Of a stretch of DNA of 64,000 nucleotides, positions 11,080-22,390 are shown one piece after another. Position numbers and translations under genes: made by a program. Source of the stretch: Rachicladosporium sp. CCFEE 5018 (Eukaryota; Ascomycota; Dothideomycetes; Cladosporiales; Cladosporiaceae); contig KZ111192.1 of assembly GCA_002077045.2 (NCBI GenBank), forward strand, positions 1 through 64,000. The letters run 5' to 3'. Below the pieces are notes generated by a model. That model was not told where the DNA came from. It saw nothing but the letters and a program-made list of their open reading frames with translations, and did no database searches. The stretch's first letter is position 1, and each line of letters starts with the position of its first letter.

Positions 11080-11813
11080 GTAAGCGGGGCATCGCTGAGC
11101 ATTATGTGAAGTGCGAGTCTCGGTCGCGACTTCCTTGGGATAAAGTGGCTGTAGGTACCTTCCTGTACAGATGAGCCAAGCTGAACGCACACGAAGCCCT
11201 TTCACGTTCACTCAAAATGTCGAAGTACTTGTTGAGGACCACAATCTACCAATATCATAGTCAGATCTGGGCAATGAAGTCAAAAGCTTCGTGTGAGAGA
11301 CGGCAAGTTCGACTGTGGAGGCAGAAGATGGACGCAGCCATCAGAGATACACCTCATTCGGAAACTGCTACAATATGTCCAGTCCAGCAAACGACTGGCA
11401 TAGTAGAGAAGACGGCAGCGACTCAACAATTTACCGTAGGCGATGCTGAGAGACGCAAGGCCGTGGTCTGGTCGCCTCTTGACATGGTGCTCCACATGAA
11501 GCCGATAGAGACATCGCAGCACATCGGAGAGCATACAACATCACCAGCAGAAGCTTCCAGTGCGATGAGGCGGCTAGAGACTGGAACTAGTTTCTCAGAG
11601 AAGGCGCCGTTCAGGCCTCTGAGTGTTGCGCGCATCGGTCCCACGTCAGCGATGAAGTCCATGGCATTGGTGATACGGTCTCAGATTCTCACACCAGCGC
11701 ACGGGACCATCACGCTGCCAGGACGCGACAGGTTGAAGCCCAAAACCCGACAGATCTCGGCGGGAGAGAAGGTCTTCGGAATAGTAGAACTCGGCGAAGC
11801 GATTCTCTGCCAA
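11080..11813. other. 3' flank of GH43 up to the gap, no supported gene
   Basis: A plus-strand frame is open from 11217 to the gap, starting MSKYLLRTTIYQYHSQIWAM. Compared with copy 2, most of the differences in that frame change the amino acid, so it is not under protein constraint. Minus-strand frames fare no better. I treat this as non-coding, or as the edge of a gene lying in the gap. Confidence 0.55.
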
Positions 11814-11913
11814 NNNNNNNNNNNNNNNNNNNNNNNNNNNNNNNNNNNNNNNNNNNNNNNNNNNNNNNNNNNNNNNNNNNNNNNNNNNNNNNNNNNNNNN
11901 NNNNNNNNNNNNN
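11814..11913. other. Assembly gap, exactly 100 N
   Basis: A fixed-length run of N, the usual placeholder for a gap of unknown size. It separates contig 1 from a contig that begins with telomere repeats. Confidence 0.99.
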
Positions 11914-12003
11914 AACCCTAACCCTAACCCTAACCCTAACCCTAACCCTAACCCTAACCCTAACCCTAACCCTAACCCTAACCCTAACCCTAACCCTAAC
12001 CCT
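11914..12003. repeat. Second telomere tract, (AACCCT)15, internal to the scaffold
   Basis: Fifteen perfect AACCCT units start at the first base after the gap, in the same orientation as the terminal tract. A contig that begins with telomere repeats is a chromosome end, so its internal position is best explained by scaffolding. Confidence 0.97.
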
Positions 12004-13490
12004 AATAAACCTTATAGTAAGTAAGTCTTAAGGTTAGCTAATCTCGGCCGTAAGTAAGGGTCTTACTACTCTTAAGAGCTACTCCTTATTATTATAGAGG
12101 CGTACGAATAGAGCTATTTAAGTTAGGTTTACTAGAAGTACGTATAAGATTAGGTAGAGTATAGTCTAAAGTTATACTTAGAAGAGGTAAAGTTACGACG
12201 TTATAATACTAGCGGATTATATATAAGTATAATACTTAACTTCGCTAACTTAACTCCCCTTTAGAGGAGAACCTAACTTAGTCCGTCGATATTCTCTTCT
12301 TATATATAGAGTCTAGGGGCGAACTCCTACGGAGGGAGGATAATTATTATAGTATATAAACGGACGAATAATGCTCCGACGGCTATAAGCCGGTAGTACG
12401 TAGATAGTACTTTCTTCGCCTTTTAGGCTATAGGAGGAGTAGAAGTCGCTCCGTTAGAGTTCTTCCTTCTCTCCTTATAGGATAGTTCTATTAATAGAGT
12501 AATATCTATATATAAGAATAATATATATAATACCTTTAATACTTCTATATACTAGCCTTATCTCGTACTATAGTCGTACTATATACGCGCTATAGCTAGT
12601 CTAAAGTTACTCTATAGGTAGATACCCTTATAGTATACGTAAGTAATCCGATAATATTCCTCTATCGTAGGTACGGGATATAATACTTCTAGTAATCTAC
12701 TACGTAATTAGCCTTTATTATTATAACCTACCTACTAGATCGTTACCTAGAGTAAGCTTCGGACTTCCGAAAGTAACGCTCTACGCTACCTAATATAGCC
12801 GTTTAGCTTAGTACGGACGCTCTCTCCTTCTACTAGATAGCTACGTTATCTTATACTATATATATTAATACGCGGAGTTATAAGACGGAATAGTAGATTA
12901 GGATACTAGATAGAAACGGTACCTCTACGTAGAGGAGCCTAAGCGATACTTCTACCTCTTATCCTCGTTATTCCTATACTTATACCCTTACCTCTATTAT
13001 AGCCGGCTTAGTCTCCTTCGAAGTAGGTACTATATAGTATCCTAGCGAGCTTCTAGGTTAGGTACGAGAAGATATAGAGATTAGTATAATTAAGGAGTAT
13101 AGTTCTATTAAAGCTCTAATCGGGACTAAGGAGACTATATCGTAGATCCTACGTAAGTACGTATCTCTCTTTCCTTTATACTATTACTACCTTTATATAT
13201 ACTCGCGATTCTCTATAGATTATCGTAAACGTAATAATAAGAAGCGAGCTATTAAGACTTTTACTTCCGAGTACTAATATTAGGGCCTCCGTTTACTCGC
13301 GAATAGATTCCCTAAAAGTAGTATAAGCTAGGAGCCTTACCTAGTATTATTATAGCGTAGGTTATACGTACTAGGTAGACAATAGCTACGCTTATTACGA
13401 GTTAGGCATTCGATGTGTCTACTATATAAGGGGAAGACATGACTTTTAATCGGTAGTAAATCGCCCGAACCCGAACTAACTTTAACGTAC
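12004..13490. repeat. RIP-saturated subtelomeric repeat
   Basis: From 12004 to 13406 I find no CpA and only one TpG (12372-12373), while TpA is everywhere. From about 12692 the sequence aligns with 2210-3000 of copy 1, and nearly all differences are C-to-T or G-to-A. This is the signature of RIP, which mutates duplicated DNA before meiosis in ascomycetes. Between 13406 and about 13490 mutated and intact CpA sites are mixed. The following promoter and GH78 gene are unmutated. All reading frames in the block are broken by stops. The first 690 bases have no alignable partner in this window. Confidence 0.93.
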
Positions 13491-13617
13491 ATGCGGGGTG
13501 CATGGCATGGGCATATATCGGTTGCGGAGGAAGTGGACGGCAGAGACGACTTCACGCAGTCAAAAGGCAATGTGATGGCGCCGATGAGCAACGCTCTGAC
13601 GAGGCCAACTGTTCGCG

Positions 13618-16342
13618 ATGGCGCCCCTAATGCAGCTGAAGCACTTGTTACTCCCATTTTTTGCATTGCACGCATCAGCGTACGTTAGGTTGGGTCTCTC
13701 CGTTCGAATCCTGCTCACACAAATCTAGATTCGTTGACTACGGAGATGTGTACCCATCGTCTTACGCGATCGGTACCGAACCCACGATTGACGCCGACAC
13801 CACCTACTCCAAGAAGCACATCACTTTGTCGCCTGCTAACCCTGTCATAACAATCGACTACGCCAATGAAGGCGCTGGATTCCCGTTCTTCGATGTTGCA
13901 TCGCTCTCTGGACCAACCCAGATCGAAGTGAGGTACAGCGAGGAGTATGATGCCCTACTCGAACCCCAGAGCGACGGACCATGGACCTTCTCGAACGGCC
14001 TGTCGAATACTTTCCGACGCGAGACGTTCAATCTGACCAGCACCGGGCTGACCGAGTCCTACTTCGTTCAAGGCGGACAGCGATGGCAAACAGTCCGACT
14101 TCTGACGAGTCACCCGATCACGTTCACTTCGATCGGATTGAGGGCAAGCTCAGCCCACTCGGCAGCGCACAAAGTGCCAGGCCAGCTCAGGACATCAAAT
14201 CCCATCTACAATGACATTTGGGATCTCGGAGCCCGTGTTGTCCAGGCAGCCTGCATAGACGCCGGTAACGCTCCGGCTACCTGGGAAATCACTGATCAGG
14301 GAGCACTCATCCGCGGTCAGACAACCGCACAGTCAGTGAAGGGTGTCGGCTTCGCAAACTACACTTTGACATTCTTCACCAAGATTGTCAGAGGCGGTAC
14401 AGGCTGGAAGGTCGCTAGCGGCACAACACCTTATGGTGCGTCCTTTGTCCTGACGTCCAACTAACCGAGCGACAACACATTTTTCAACACCAACCGCACG
14501 GTGCTACCGCCCAACAATCTTATCTTCAACTGGGGGTGGAACATCTTCAACCAGACCACGGTCATCACTGGTACAAACCAGTACTATCCGCTTTCGGCGC
14601 CGATCACTGATGGCCAGTGGCATAAGATCACCACCACTATCAGTAGCGCCGGTTACAACGTGAGCGTGAGCGACGTTCCCGTTGCATTTGTTCCAATTGG
14701 TCTAGCGGTATCCACTCCCGGCGGAGCGCGCTTTGGATCTGGTGCACCCACAAAAGGTACGTGGGGCTTTGGTCCGAGCCAGGATCAAATAGCCTACTTC
14801 ACCAATGTTACCGTCGCTGCCGCAAACGGTACCGGACTGTACCAGAACGATCTGAAGAGCACAGCCACGCTTGCAGAGTACAGCGTTGACAGTCTCGATA
14901 CATCGATTTGTCTCGATGGTGCAAAGCGTGATCGCTTGGTCTGGGTCGGCGACTTTTATCGTGAGTCACTTACTGTTCACAAAGAGCCTACGCGGGACGC
15001 TGATGTTATCCAGATACTTCCAAGGTAATACCGGCCTCGAGTGCTCGATTCGACTACATTCTCGGAACGATCAAGTATGCGTTGGATTGGCAGAGGACAT
15101 CTCCGCCTTTCCAGGGCCTAGTACCCATTGTGAGTGCACGTATGCATTCTTACACTGGGCCAGTACTGACAGGACAAATAGAGCGGCTACATGGGCTCTC
15201 GGCCAGAGTACAAGGATGCGCTCATCAGCCTTTACGGCGGGCTCAACGACTACCAAGATCTGTTCCTCACCTCAATCGGCGAATACTACCGGTACACTGC
15301 AGATGTGAACGGCCTGAGGCCATACTGGACGCAGATCAAGAATCTTGTGACAGCACGACTTGCATTTATCGACCCAGTGTCTGGTCTGGTAGCCGGTAAG
15401 GGTGCATCGTACTTCCTCGGACCCGTCAATGGCAGCGCTCCGACAGCTCTGTTGTCTGCCTCACTTCGTATACTTGTACCGATCGCGAAGGCGTTGAACG
15501 ACGATGTGGCAGCCGATCTGTACACCACGACCGCTGACAATCTTAATGCTGCGCTGAATGCGAAGCTGTGGAACCCCCAGCTCGGAGTGTACTCGCTCTC
15601 ATTGGCTTCGCCATTGAACTACTCCCTCACCGCAATAGCTTGGACCATACTTTCCGGCGCCGCGAATAGCTCACAGGCTGCGTCCATGGTGGCCAAGATG
15701 CCCGAGCTCAGGCTCGGGATTGGCTATAAGACAAGCAGCGCCGACGTCAGCTCACCCGATTATGAGCTCTCTCCAAACACCCAAGGCATGCTCCTTGACG
15801 CTCTGTTCAAAGCCCATCGTGATCTCGGCGTCACGAGCTTGACAGTTGCAAAGTCTCTGCTTGACGACATGTGGTCCAAGATGGTGACGCAGGATGTGTA
15901 CTACAGCGGCGCAAGTTGGGAGTACCTGAATCCTGTTGGAAAGCCAGGAATACAGCTCTTCACTTCCTTGGCCCACCCGTGGGGCGCCGCGCCGACATAC
16001 GTGCTACCAGAGTATGCCCTAGGTATCTCACCGACCTCAGCCGGGTATCAGACTTTCAACTTCCAGCCGCTGCTGCAAGGTCTTGATCTCACCGAGGTCA
16101 ACGGCACTGTAGTGACACCATACGGCAACATTCACGCTGAGTGGCAGATTGTCGACAGCGGACGAGGCGTGATCGTGTCGGCGACGGTACCAGAGGGTAC
16201 TACAGGAAACCTGATCTTGCCTGCGGGAAGCAATGCTGAATGCGAAGGGCGACAGTACCACGGCGGTCATGTTCAAATGCATGGCGGGCGACGCTCGAAC
16301 GTCCGTATCCGTCACGGAGGTCAGGGAGGACGTCACTGGTAG
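13618..16342 (+). pseudogene. GH78 alpha-L-rhamnosidase, copy 2, broken by a nonsense codon
   Basis: Exons are 13618-13679, 13729-14960, 15014-15129 and 15182-16342, together 2571 bases or 857 codons. This matches the structure of copy 1, including a 49-base first intron with a perfect GTACGT donor. The signal peptide is MAPLMQLKHLLLPFFALHASA, followed by FVDYGDVYPSS. The frame is continuous except for TAA at 14462-14464 (codon 266), where copy 1 has TAC in LTSDYPSGN. The motif DGAKRDRLVWVGDFYH and the barrel region lie beyond the stop. Near the C-terminus most differences from copy 1 are synonymous, which indicates past purifying selection and recent loss. A re-initiated internal fragment from about 14501 is possible but would lack the signal peptide. 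Confidence 0.85.
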
Positions 16343-16931
16343 GGGTCGTGTTACCTGGGCGCGTTCCGTCCTCACCAGTGAGAAATGAGCCAGTCTGCCG
16401 CCAGAGCTGTCCGATCGTGGTACCAGCTGAGGAGAGCCTCGTCCCTGTCGAGGTCACTATCATCACCACAGCATGGCGTATGACTCACAACCAATATCGG
16501 TGTCTTCATCCTATCAAGGTCTACTTGACTGTCTCAAGCAGCGCTACGCGAATGACAACATCAGCGGACCACTCGACGGATCCTAATCATCAACGCTGCT
16601 TGCATATATCGTACTATGACAACGAAACACTGTCCATCCTGCCCTGGAGAGAAATCTTTGGGAACATAAGCTAGATTCTCGCTCACAGTGTAGACCCGCC
16701 TGCACTGTCACGGTGTCGCATATGTTAGCATTAGCCTTTACAGAGATTCGATTAGCAGAGCTCCACATCCTGTCACACGCGTGACAGACAATAACTGTCA
16801 CTATCGCGCCAAAGCCATTCAGTGATGAAATTAAAGAACAAGACTACTAAAGCACACAGCGCCAGTAGGCCTGTCATTAGACGGACCGTGAGGGTAATGG
16901 GGCATTAGAGAAAGTGTACGCTTGGAGTAGA
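16343..16931. other. Convergent intergenic spacer, copy 2
   Basis: Counterpart of 5867-6457, with point differences and small indels. No gene seen. Confidence 0.6.
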
Positions 16932-18753
16932 CTACATACTGGATGCCCTCGACCGCCTTAGTGGCGTCCTCTCATGTGCATCAAGTGACGACCGACCAGC
17001 ACCAAGGCTACTCCTCATCATATTGCTGTGTCTCCTCCTCGACGTATCGTGCGGCAAAAAGCTAGCAATCGGCTCCACCACAGCATGCACCTCGTGCTGT
17101 ATGCCATCCGTTCGTTGACGGACTGCGATAGCTTGTACCGCACCAACGGCCGCCACAGCTGCGCTGGCCCACCACGCTATGGGTGTGAATTCCATCTGTA
17201 TGCCGACACCGTAGAGATATCCTGCGATGGGCGAGGCGATGGTTCTGCATGCGGCGCCAGTCGAGGCTGCGAGACCGTTGATCTTGCCGAGAGAGCTGGA
17301 ACTTGGCACGGCTTCTTTGATCAAGATCAGAAGTACTGGGTATGCCACAATCGATAGCAGGTTGCGAATGGTCAGACAAGCAAAGAGACCGGGGTACAGC
17401 CAATTCTCCGGAAGCCATGCCAGCCAAGGTACCACGAAGTAAGCCAGTGGGTGGCACATCGTGACTACTATGAATGACTTCCAGATCCCGAGCCAGCTTG
17501 CCATCAGCGGGAAGATGATGGCTTGAATGAATAGTGCAATGAGTCCCTGTATTGACAAGATGACTCCGACATCATGAACGCTGAGACCAAGTCCGCCAGC
17601 GAACGATGAGGTTTGCGGCTTCTCTGCAAGGAGACTTCGTCCGCCAGGCGGACTGCGAGCGTCTTGCAAGTAAATCGGCAGCAGATGATCATAAGTCATG
17701 CTGTGGTAAGTGAAGATGCCCAGGGCGACGACTAGCATGACGACCTGGCTTGTGAAAGCTTTCTGCGAGACTGGATCCGCTTGTGCTGAAACAAGATCTT
17801 GAGCTTCCTCCCAGTCTATGGCTTCCTCTTCAATCGCGTTGAATGTGCCATAGCTCTCGCGCGTGAAGTCCGCAGGCGCAAAGTTGTCGGTAGCTTGCGT
17901 CGCCATGCTCGACTTCCTGAAGTGCTGATTCGGTGGCTGCACCACACCCGCTCGCAGTTTCTCCGGGTGGGTCTCCTCGATGAACAGCCAGCCGCAAATG
18001 ATTGATATGATCATCAGTCCAGCGCAGATTAGATTGGGGAGCAGATATGGGAACTTGGCGAAGAGCCCGTCTGCAGGGAAGAGCTTGGGGAAGTTGGCCA
18101 CCGGCTCTGCAAAGTAGCCTCCGATGGATGGACCGAGGATAGTACCAATAGACCACACGAACGGCATGACTGCGTAGGCCTTTGGCTGATGCTTCGGATT
18201 AATCACGATCTCACCAACCATAGTCTGTATGACCCCAGCATTGCCGTTAAGCAGTCCTCCAGTGATGCGACCAGCGAGAGCGACCCAGATGTTCGGCGCT
18301 AGACCAACAGTGAGTAGAGATACGATCGTGCCCACACAGCCGAAGATGACCACCGGCTTACGACCTATCCGATCTGACATCGCTCCCCAGAACCTGTGAA
18401 CATCATGATTTAGCACTGATATTAGCCCAGACAGGGAGGGTGCACGCGCTGATACTCACATGCCCGAACATGACTCCGCGAGTGAAAAGTTCGATATCAA
18501 GATACCCGCGTAAAAGGATGCGCTGCTCTTGTCACCGACATTGAAATGGAGCACAAGTTTCCAGCTGTAGGGGAAGATGCTTGTGATGGCGATAGGCTCG
18601 GAGACGCGCACCAGGGCTGTTTCGTAGGTCAGAGATGGTTCCGGAAGCGCGACCATATATCGGGCAGTCAGCGCACTCACCAAGCAAGAAGAGCTGCCAT
18701 GCTGGGAACTTGTCTGGGTCTGGCGATGGAGGTCCTTGGATTGTAAGTGCCAT
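16932..18753 (-). CDS. Major facilitator superfamily transporter (DHA1/ZIFL type), copy 2
   Basis: Exons on the minus strand are 18753-18681, 18616-18460 and 18393-16932, with the same lengths as copy 1 (73, 157 and 1462 bases) and 563 codons in frame. The middle exon encodes ALVRVSEPIAITSIFPYSW and ends in AESCSG, which joins MFWGAMSDRIGRKPV across the second intron. Substitutions relative to copy 1 are few and conservative (for example GGL for GGV and AEK for AEE), so both copies look functional. The intron acceptors differ slightly between copies but both are valid AG sites. Confidence 0.88.
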
Positions 18754-19738
18754 ATCTTAGAGTATGCGACCAGTCTTACGATGCCTCCTGCCAAAGCACT
18801 CCGTAATACGTCCTGCTATGCGATTTTCCTTCTCGCCACCCGATTCCAGCTCTTTCGAGTGCGCTTCTGATCCCGGGTAGTGAAGACGCTGCCGGCAGGG
18901 TCACAGGCGATCGGCTCTGTGGCGAGCGTGGGGAATTCCTAGACAACCTGGCGCGCGCTCGAGGCGGAGGGTCAAGGCGAGAGTGAGAAATAAGGAGGGC
19001 GCATCAGGAATAAGTCGAAGTCCCGGACTTGCACGTGGAACCCTCGCCTTCCCAACCGCCGCCCCGCGCTGCTTAGCATCCCTGCGAATCTTCTTCCAGC
19101 TGCCGGACCTCCGTCACCGACCGCCGGTAGTGTCTAGTCTCGGCCAGCACCGTCCTCACTCTAAGGCAACTACGACGCATTGCACAATAGCTCCAGACGT
19201 ACATTGAGAGTTGGGAGCATGTCGGCAGATTCACTGGGAGGAGACGCTAGCGCAGGTACATCGACATTCCTTGCAGCTACCATCCGCTCTCAAACACTGC
19301 TCGAGCACACTCGAGGCTCAACTGTGTCGAATATTGCGCCTGCTACGTGCATCTAATTTGCTGAAGCCCACATGATCACGCCTGTCACGAGCCTTCGAGG
19401 CTCAAGATGGTAGCGTAGCATCTTGGCCTTCTCGTTCTGCAGCAGCGTGAGTCGCGATTAGCCTGAGTTCAGCGTCAGTTAACAGCAGAAAGCTGGAGAC
19501 CCCATTCATACCCCGCCTGCCACATCATTTCCACGAGATCGCTGTGGGCGTACTGACTTGACATCACACGAGTGCTGCCATAGTCCCGGTTGACAGCATC
19601 AAACGGCATCAATGGCTCTTGGCCATGACGCTCTTCGCAGCGACACTCCTCCGAGATCGTTAAGTAAAATGAAGGTAGATATATCACGCGATGTAAGTAG
19701 ATTTTCTCGAGCATTTCCTCCGTCAACAGCCCTTCAAG
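18754..19738. promoter_or_regulatory. Shared MFS/GH43 divergent promoter region, copy 2
   Basis: Counterpart of 8282-9261. The tracts at about 19017-19068 (containing CACGTG) and about 19205-19277 are nearly identical to copy 1, while the bases before them (about 18870-19010) are largely rearranged or replaced. No gene is supported. Confidence 0.5.
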
Positions 19739-21556
19739 ATGCATCTGAAGACCGTGGCTATCGGTGTCGTGGGCGCGCTTGCTTCTGCTAGCCTCGCACA
19801 GAATGTCTCCACCTACTACAACCCCATCATCACTGGCTTCCACCCAGACCCGACCTGTACCTTTGTGCCAGAACTTGACAATACCTTCTTCTGCACGTTC
19901 TCAAGTTTTCTCACCTTCCCAGGACTACCGATATACGCAAGTCGCGACTTGATCAATTGGAAGCTTGTCTCCAATGCACTGAGCCGACTAGATCAGCTCC
20001 CCGCACTAGCTTTCCTGGTGCGAGGTTCGACCAGCGGCATCTATGCACCAACGCTCCGCTACCGTGATGGCAAGCTCATCATCTTAACAACTCTAGCCCA
20101 CCAGGCGCTGTATCCCACAAACTACACCAAGTGGGACAACTTCATTCAGACCTCAGATGACCCGTACAATTCCTCTGCATGGTCGGACCCAGTCCACTTC
20201 GACTTCCCTGGTATTGACCCGTCTCCGTTCTGGGATGATGACGGCAAAGTCTATCTTACTGGGTCATTTGATGGCAAGTCAATCTTACAAGCCGAGATCG
20301 ATCTCGACACTGGTGAGGTGTTCGGACCTCTCGTCCCAATATGGAACGGCACTGGCCTGCCCTCGCCGGAAGCACCACACATGTACAAGCGTGACGGCTG
20401 GTACTATCTTCTTACCGCCGAGGGAGGGACGAGGGAACGCCATCGCTCGAACTTCGCTCGGTCTCGCAATATTTACGGCCCGTACGTCAGCGATCCTGTA
20501 AATCCAGTGCTCATTGGCTATCTGAGCAAGTCCTACTTCCAAGCAGTCGGACACTCGGATATCTTCCAAGATGCGCTGGGTCAGTACTGGGCCATCGCCC
20601 TCGCAGTCCGTGCTGGGTACAGCTACAACTTCGACCCGTACAACTCCATCTTTCCCATGGGACGAGAGGCGCAGTTGACCCCAGTGAAGTGGCCGTCCGG
20701 CGAATGGCCAACATACCAGAATGTCTCCGGCATCATGACCGGTGACTTCGTGCTTCCACAGAACCCAGACCCATCAACGGTACCGGAGCAGGGTGAAGGC
20801 GGTCTCAGCCAAGCCAACGACGTAGTGAACTTCGAGCCTGGCAGTAGTCTACCGGCTCATGTCTTCCACTGGCGCTTGCCCGTGGCAAAGAATTATGCCG
20901 TGTCACCTGAAGGCCACGACAACACGCTCATGCTCCGCTCATCAGTCTTCAACCTCACTAGCTTTGACGCTGATTCTACGCGCGGCCTGGGCCAGACCTT
21001 CGTCGCTCGCCGGCAGTCACACACTCGCTTCCGCTTCAGTGTAGATGTCCAGTGGCATGGTCATCTCACGCGAGAGCAGAACGAAGTGGGCGTCACGGCG
21101 CTGCAAGATCAGGCGCAGCATTTTGATCTCTCCGTCGCGATGCTGAAGACAAACGGCACGGGAGCGATAGCACCGCATATTCGCTTCCGCGGCATCAGCA
21201 CGACAACATACCGCCTGCCAGAGCGATTTAAGTACGTTGACGAGGCCTTCCCGCTACCGGCTCACTTGCACGGCCTGCAAGTGAGGCTGCAAGTCGAAGC
21301 CGTGAATACCACGCACTACGCCTTCTCCGCGGGACGTGGAGGATGCGATGAGGAGACCGAGATGACTGTGTATGGCTACACAAGAGGCAATTACTTGATT
21401 CCGTACTACTCAGGGGTAGTGGTGGGTGTGTATGCGACGAGCAACGGGAAGTGGGGTGAGGGTGCTTTCACGACGTATGTGAGTCGGTGGAGGTATACTG
21501 GGCTGGGGCAGGTGAGGGAGCTGCCTGCGGATCAGCAGGCAGTATATTGGGACTAG
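19739..21556 (+). CDS. Secreted GH43-family glycoside hydrolase, copy 2
   Basis: Intronless, 605 residues, collinear with the protein at 9262-11079 at about 96% identity. The signal peptide is MHLKTVAIGVVGALASASLA. All three active-site acids are kept (Asp37, Asp160, Glu211). Differences cluster at surface-like positions, such as SDPVNPVLIGYLSK where copy 1 has GDPANPVLSGYLSQ. No disabling change is seen, so two working GH43 genes appear to flank two dead GH78 genes. Specificity, arabinofuranosidase or xylosidase, cannot be assigned from sequence. Confidence 0.93.
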   Translation: MHLKTVAIGVVGALASASLAQNVSTYYNPIITGFHPDPTCTFVPELDNTFFCTFSSFLTFPGLPIYASRDLINWKLVSNALSRLDQLPALAFLVRGSTSGIYAPTLRYRDGKLIILTTLAHQALYPTNYTKWDNFIQTSDDPYNSSAWSDPVHFDFPGIDPSPFWDDDGKVYLTGSFDGKSILQAEIDLDTGEVFGPLVPIWNGTGLPSPEAPHMYKRDGWYYLLTAEGGTRERHRSNFARSRNIYGPYVSDPVNPVLIGYLSKSYFQAVGHSDIFQDALGQYWAIALAVRAGYSYNFDPYNSIFPMGREAQLTPVKWPSGEWPTYQNVSGIMTGDFVLPQNPDPSTVPEQGEGGLSQANDVVNFEPGSSLPAHVFHWRLPVAKNYAVSPEGHDNTLMLRSSVFNLTSFDADSTRGLGQTFVARRQSHTRFRFSVDVQWHGHLTREQNEVGVTALQDQAQHFDLSVAMLKTNGTGAIAPHIRFRGISTTTYRLPERFKYVDEAFPLPAHLHGLQVRLQVEAVNTTHYAFSAGRGGCDEETEMTVYGYTRGNYLIPYYSGVVVGVYATSNGKWGEGAFTTYVSRWRYTGLGQVRELPADQQAVYWD

Positions 21557-22290
21557 GTAAGCGGGGTATCGCTGAGCATGATGTGAAGTGCGAGTCTCGG
21601 TCGTGACTTCCTTGGGATAAAGTGGCTGTAGGTACCTTCCTGTACAGATGAACCAAGCTGAACGCACACGAAGCCCTTTCACGTTCACTCAAAATGTCGA
21701 AGTACTTGTTGAGGACCACAATCTACCAATATCATAGTCAGATCTGGGCAATGAAGTCAAAAGCTTCGCGCGAGAGACGGCAAGTTCGACTGTGGAGGCA
21801 GAAGATGGACGCAGCCATCAGAGATACACCTCATTCGGAAGCTGCTACAATATGTCCAGTCCAACAAACGACTGGCATAGTAGAGAAGACGGCAGCGACT
21901 CAACACTTTACCGTAGGCGATGCTGAGAGACGCAAGGCCGTGGTCTGGTCGCTTCTTGACATAGTACTCCACATGAAGCCGATAGAGACATCGCAGCACA
22001 TCGGAGAGCATACAACATCACCAGCAGAAGCTTCCAGTGCGATGAGGCGGTTAGAGACTGGAACTAGTTTCTCAGAGAAGGCGCCGTTCAGGCCTCCGGG
22101 TGTTGCGCGCATCGGTCCCACGCCAGCGATGAAGTCCATGGCATTGGTGATACGGTCTCAGATTCTCACACCAGCGCACGGGACCATCATGCTGCCAGGA
22201 CGCGACAGGTTGAAGCCCAAAACCCGACAGATCTCGGCGGGAGAGAAGGTCTTCGGAATAGTAGAACTCGGCGAAGCGATTCTCTGCCAA
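21557..22290. other. 3' flank of GH43, copy 2, up to the gap
   Basis: About 97.5% identical to 11080-11813 (18 differences by eye). It ends at the same base as contig 1. No gene is supported. Confidence 0.55.
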
Positions 22291-22390
22291 NNNNNNNNNN
22301 NNNNNNNNNNNNNNNNNNNNNNNNNNNNNNNNNNNNNNNNNNNNNNNNNNNNNNNNNNNNNNNNNNNNNNNNNNNNNNNNNNNNNNNNNN
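22291..22390. other. Assembly gap, exactly 100 N
   Basis: Second fixed-length gap. It truncates the 3' end of BUD13 on its right side. Confidence 0.99.

Larger units (their letters stand above)
2210..11813. repeat. Subtelomeric duplicated block, copy 1
   Basis: This block of about 9.6 kb is homologous and collinear with 12692-22290. It holds a GH78 pseudogene, an MFS transporter and a GH43 gene in the same order and orientation. Homology starts near 2210 (12692 in copy 2) and runs to the last base before the gap. Nucleotide divergence is uneven: about 36 differences in the first 150 bases of GH78 exon 2, a sudden drop near 4785, and about 18 differences in the 734 bases before the gap. The patchiness fits gene conversion between two diverged subtelomeres. 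Confidence 0.93.
12692..22290. repeat. Subtelomeric duplicated block, copy 2
   Basis: Collinear with 2210-11813: the same genes, order and orientation, and the same terminal sequence (GAAGCGATTCTCTGCCAA) before the gap. The left 0.8 kb is RIP-mutated here but not in copy 1. Confidence 0.93.

Noticed and set aside
11217..11813. Plus-strand frame open for 199 codons into the gap (and its copy at 21694)
   Set aside because: Most differences between the two copies change the amino acid, and the frame stays open partly because N bases give no stop. No protein constraint.
12004..12690. AT-rich tract as a possible centromere or replication origin
   Set aside because: The CpA/TpG exhaustion shows RIP as the cause of the base composition, and it sits next to a telomere.
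13700..13725. tRNA B-box-like GTTCGAATCC
   Set aside because: It lies in the first intron of GH78 copy 2, no matching A-box or cloverleaf is present, and copy 1 does not conserve it.
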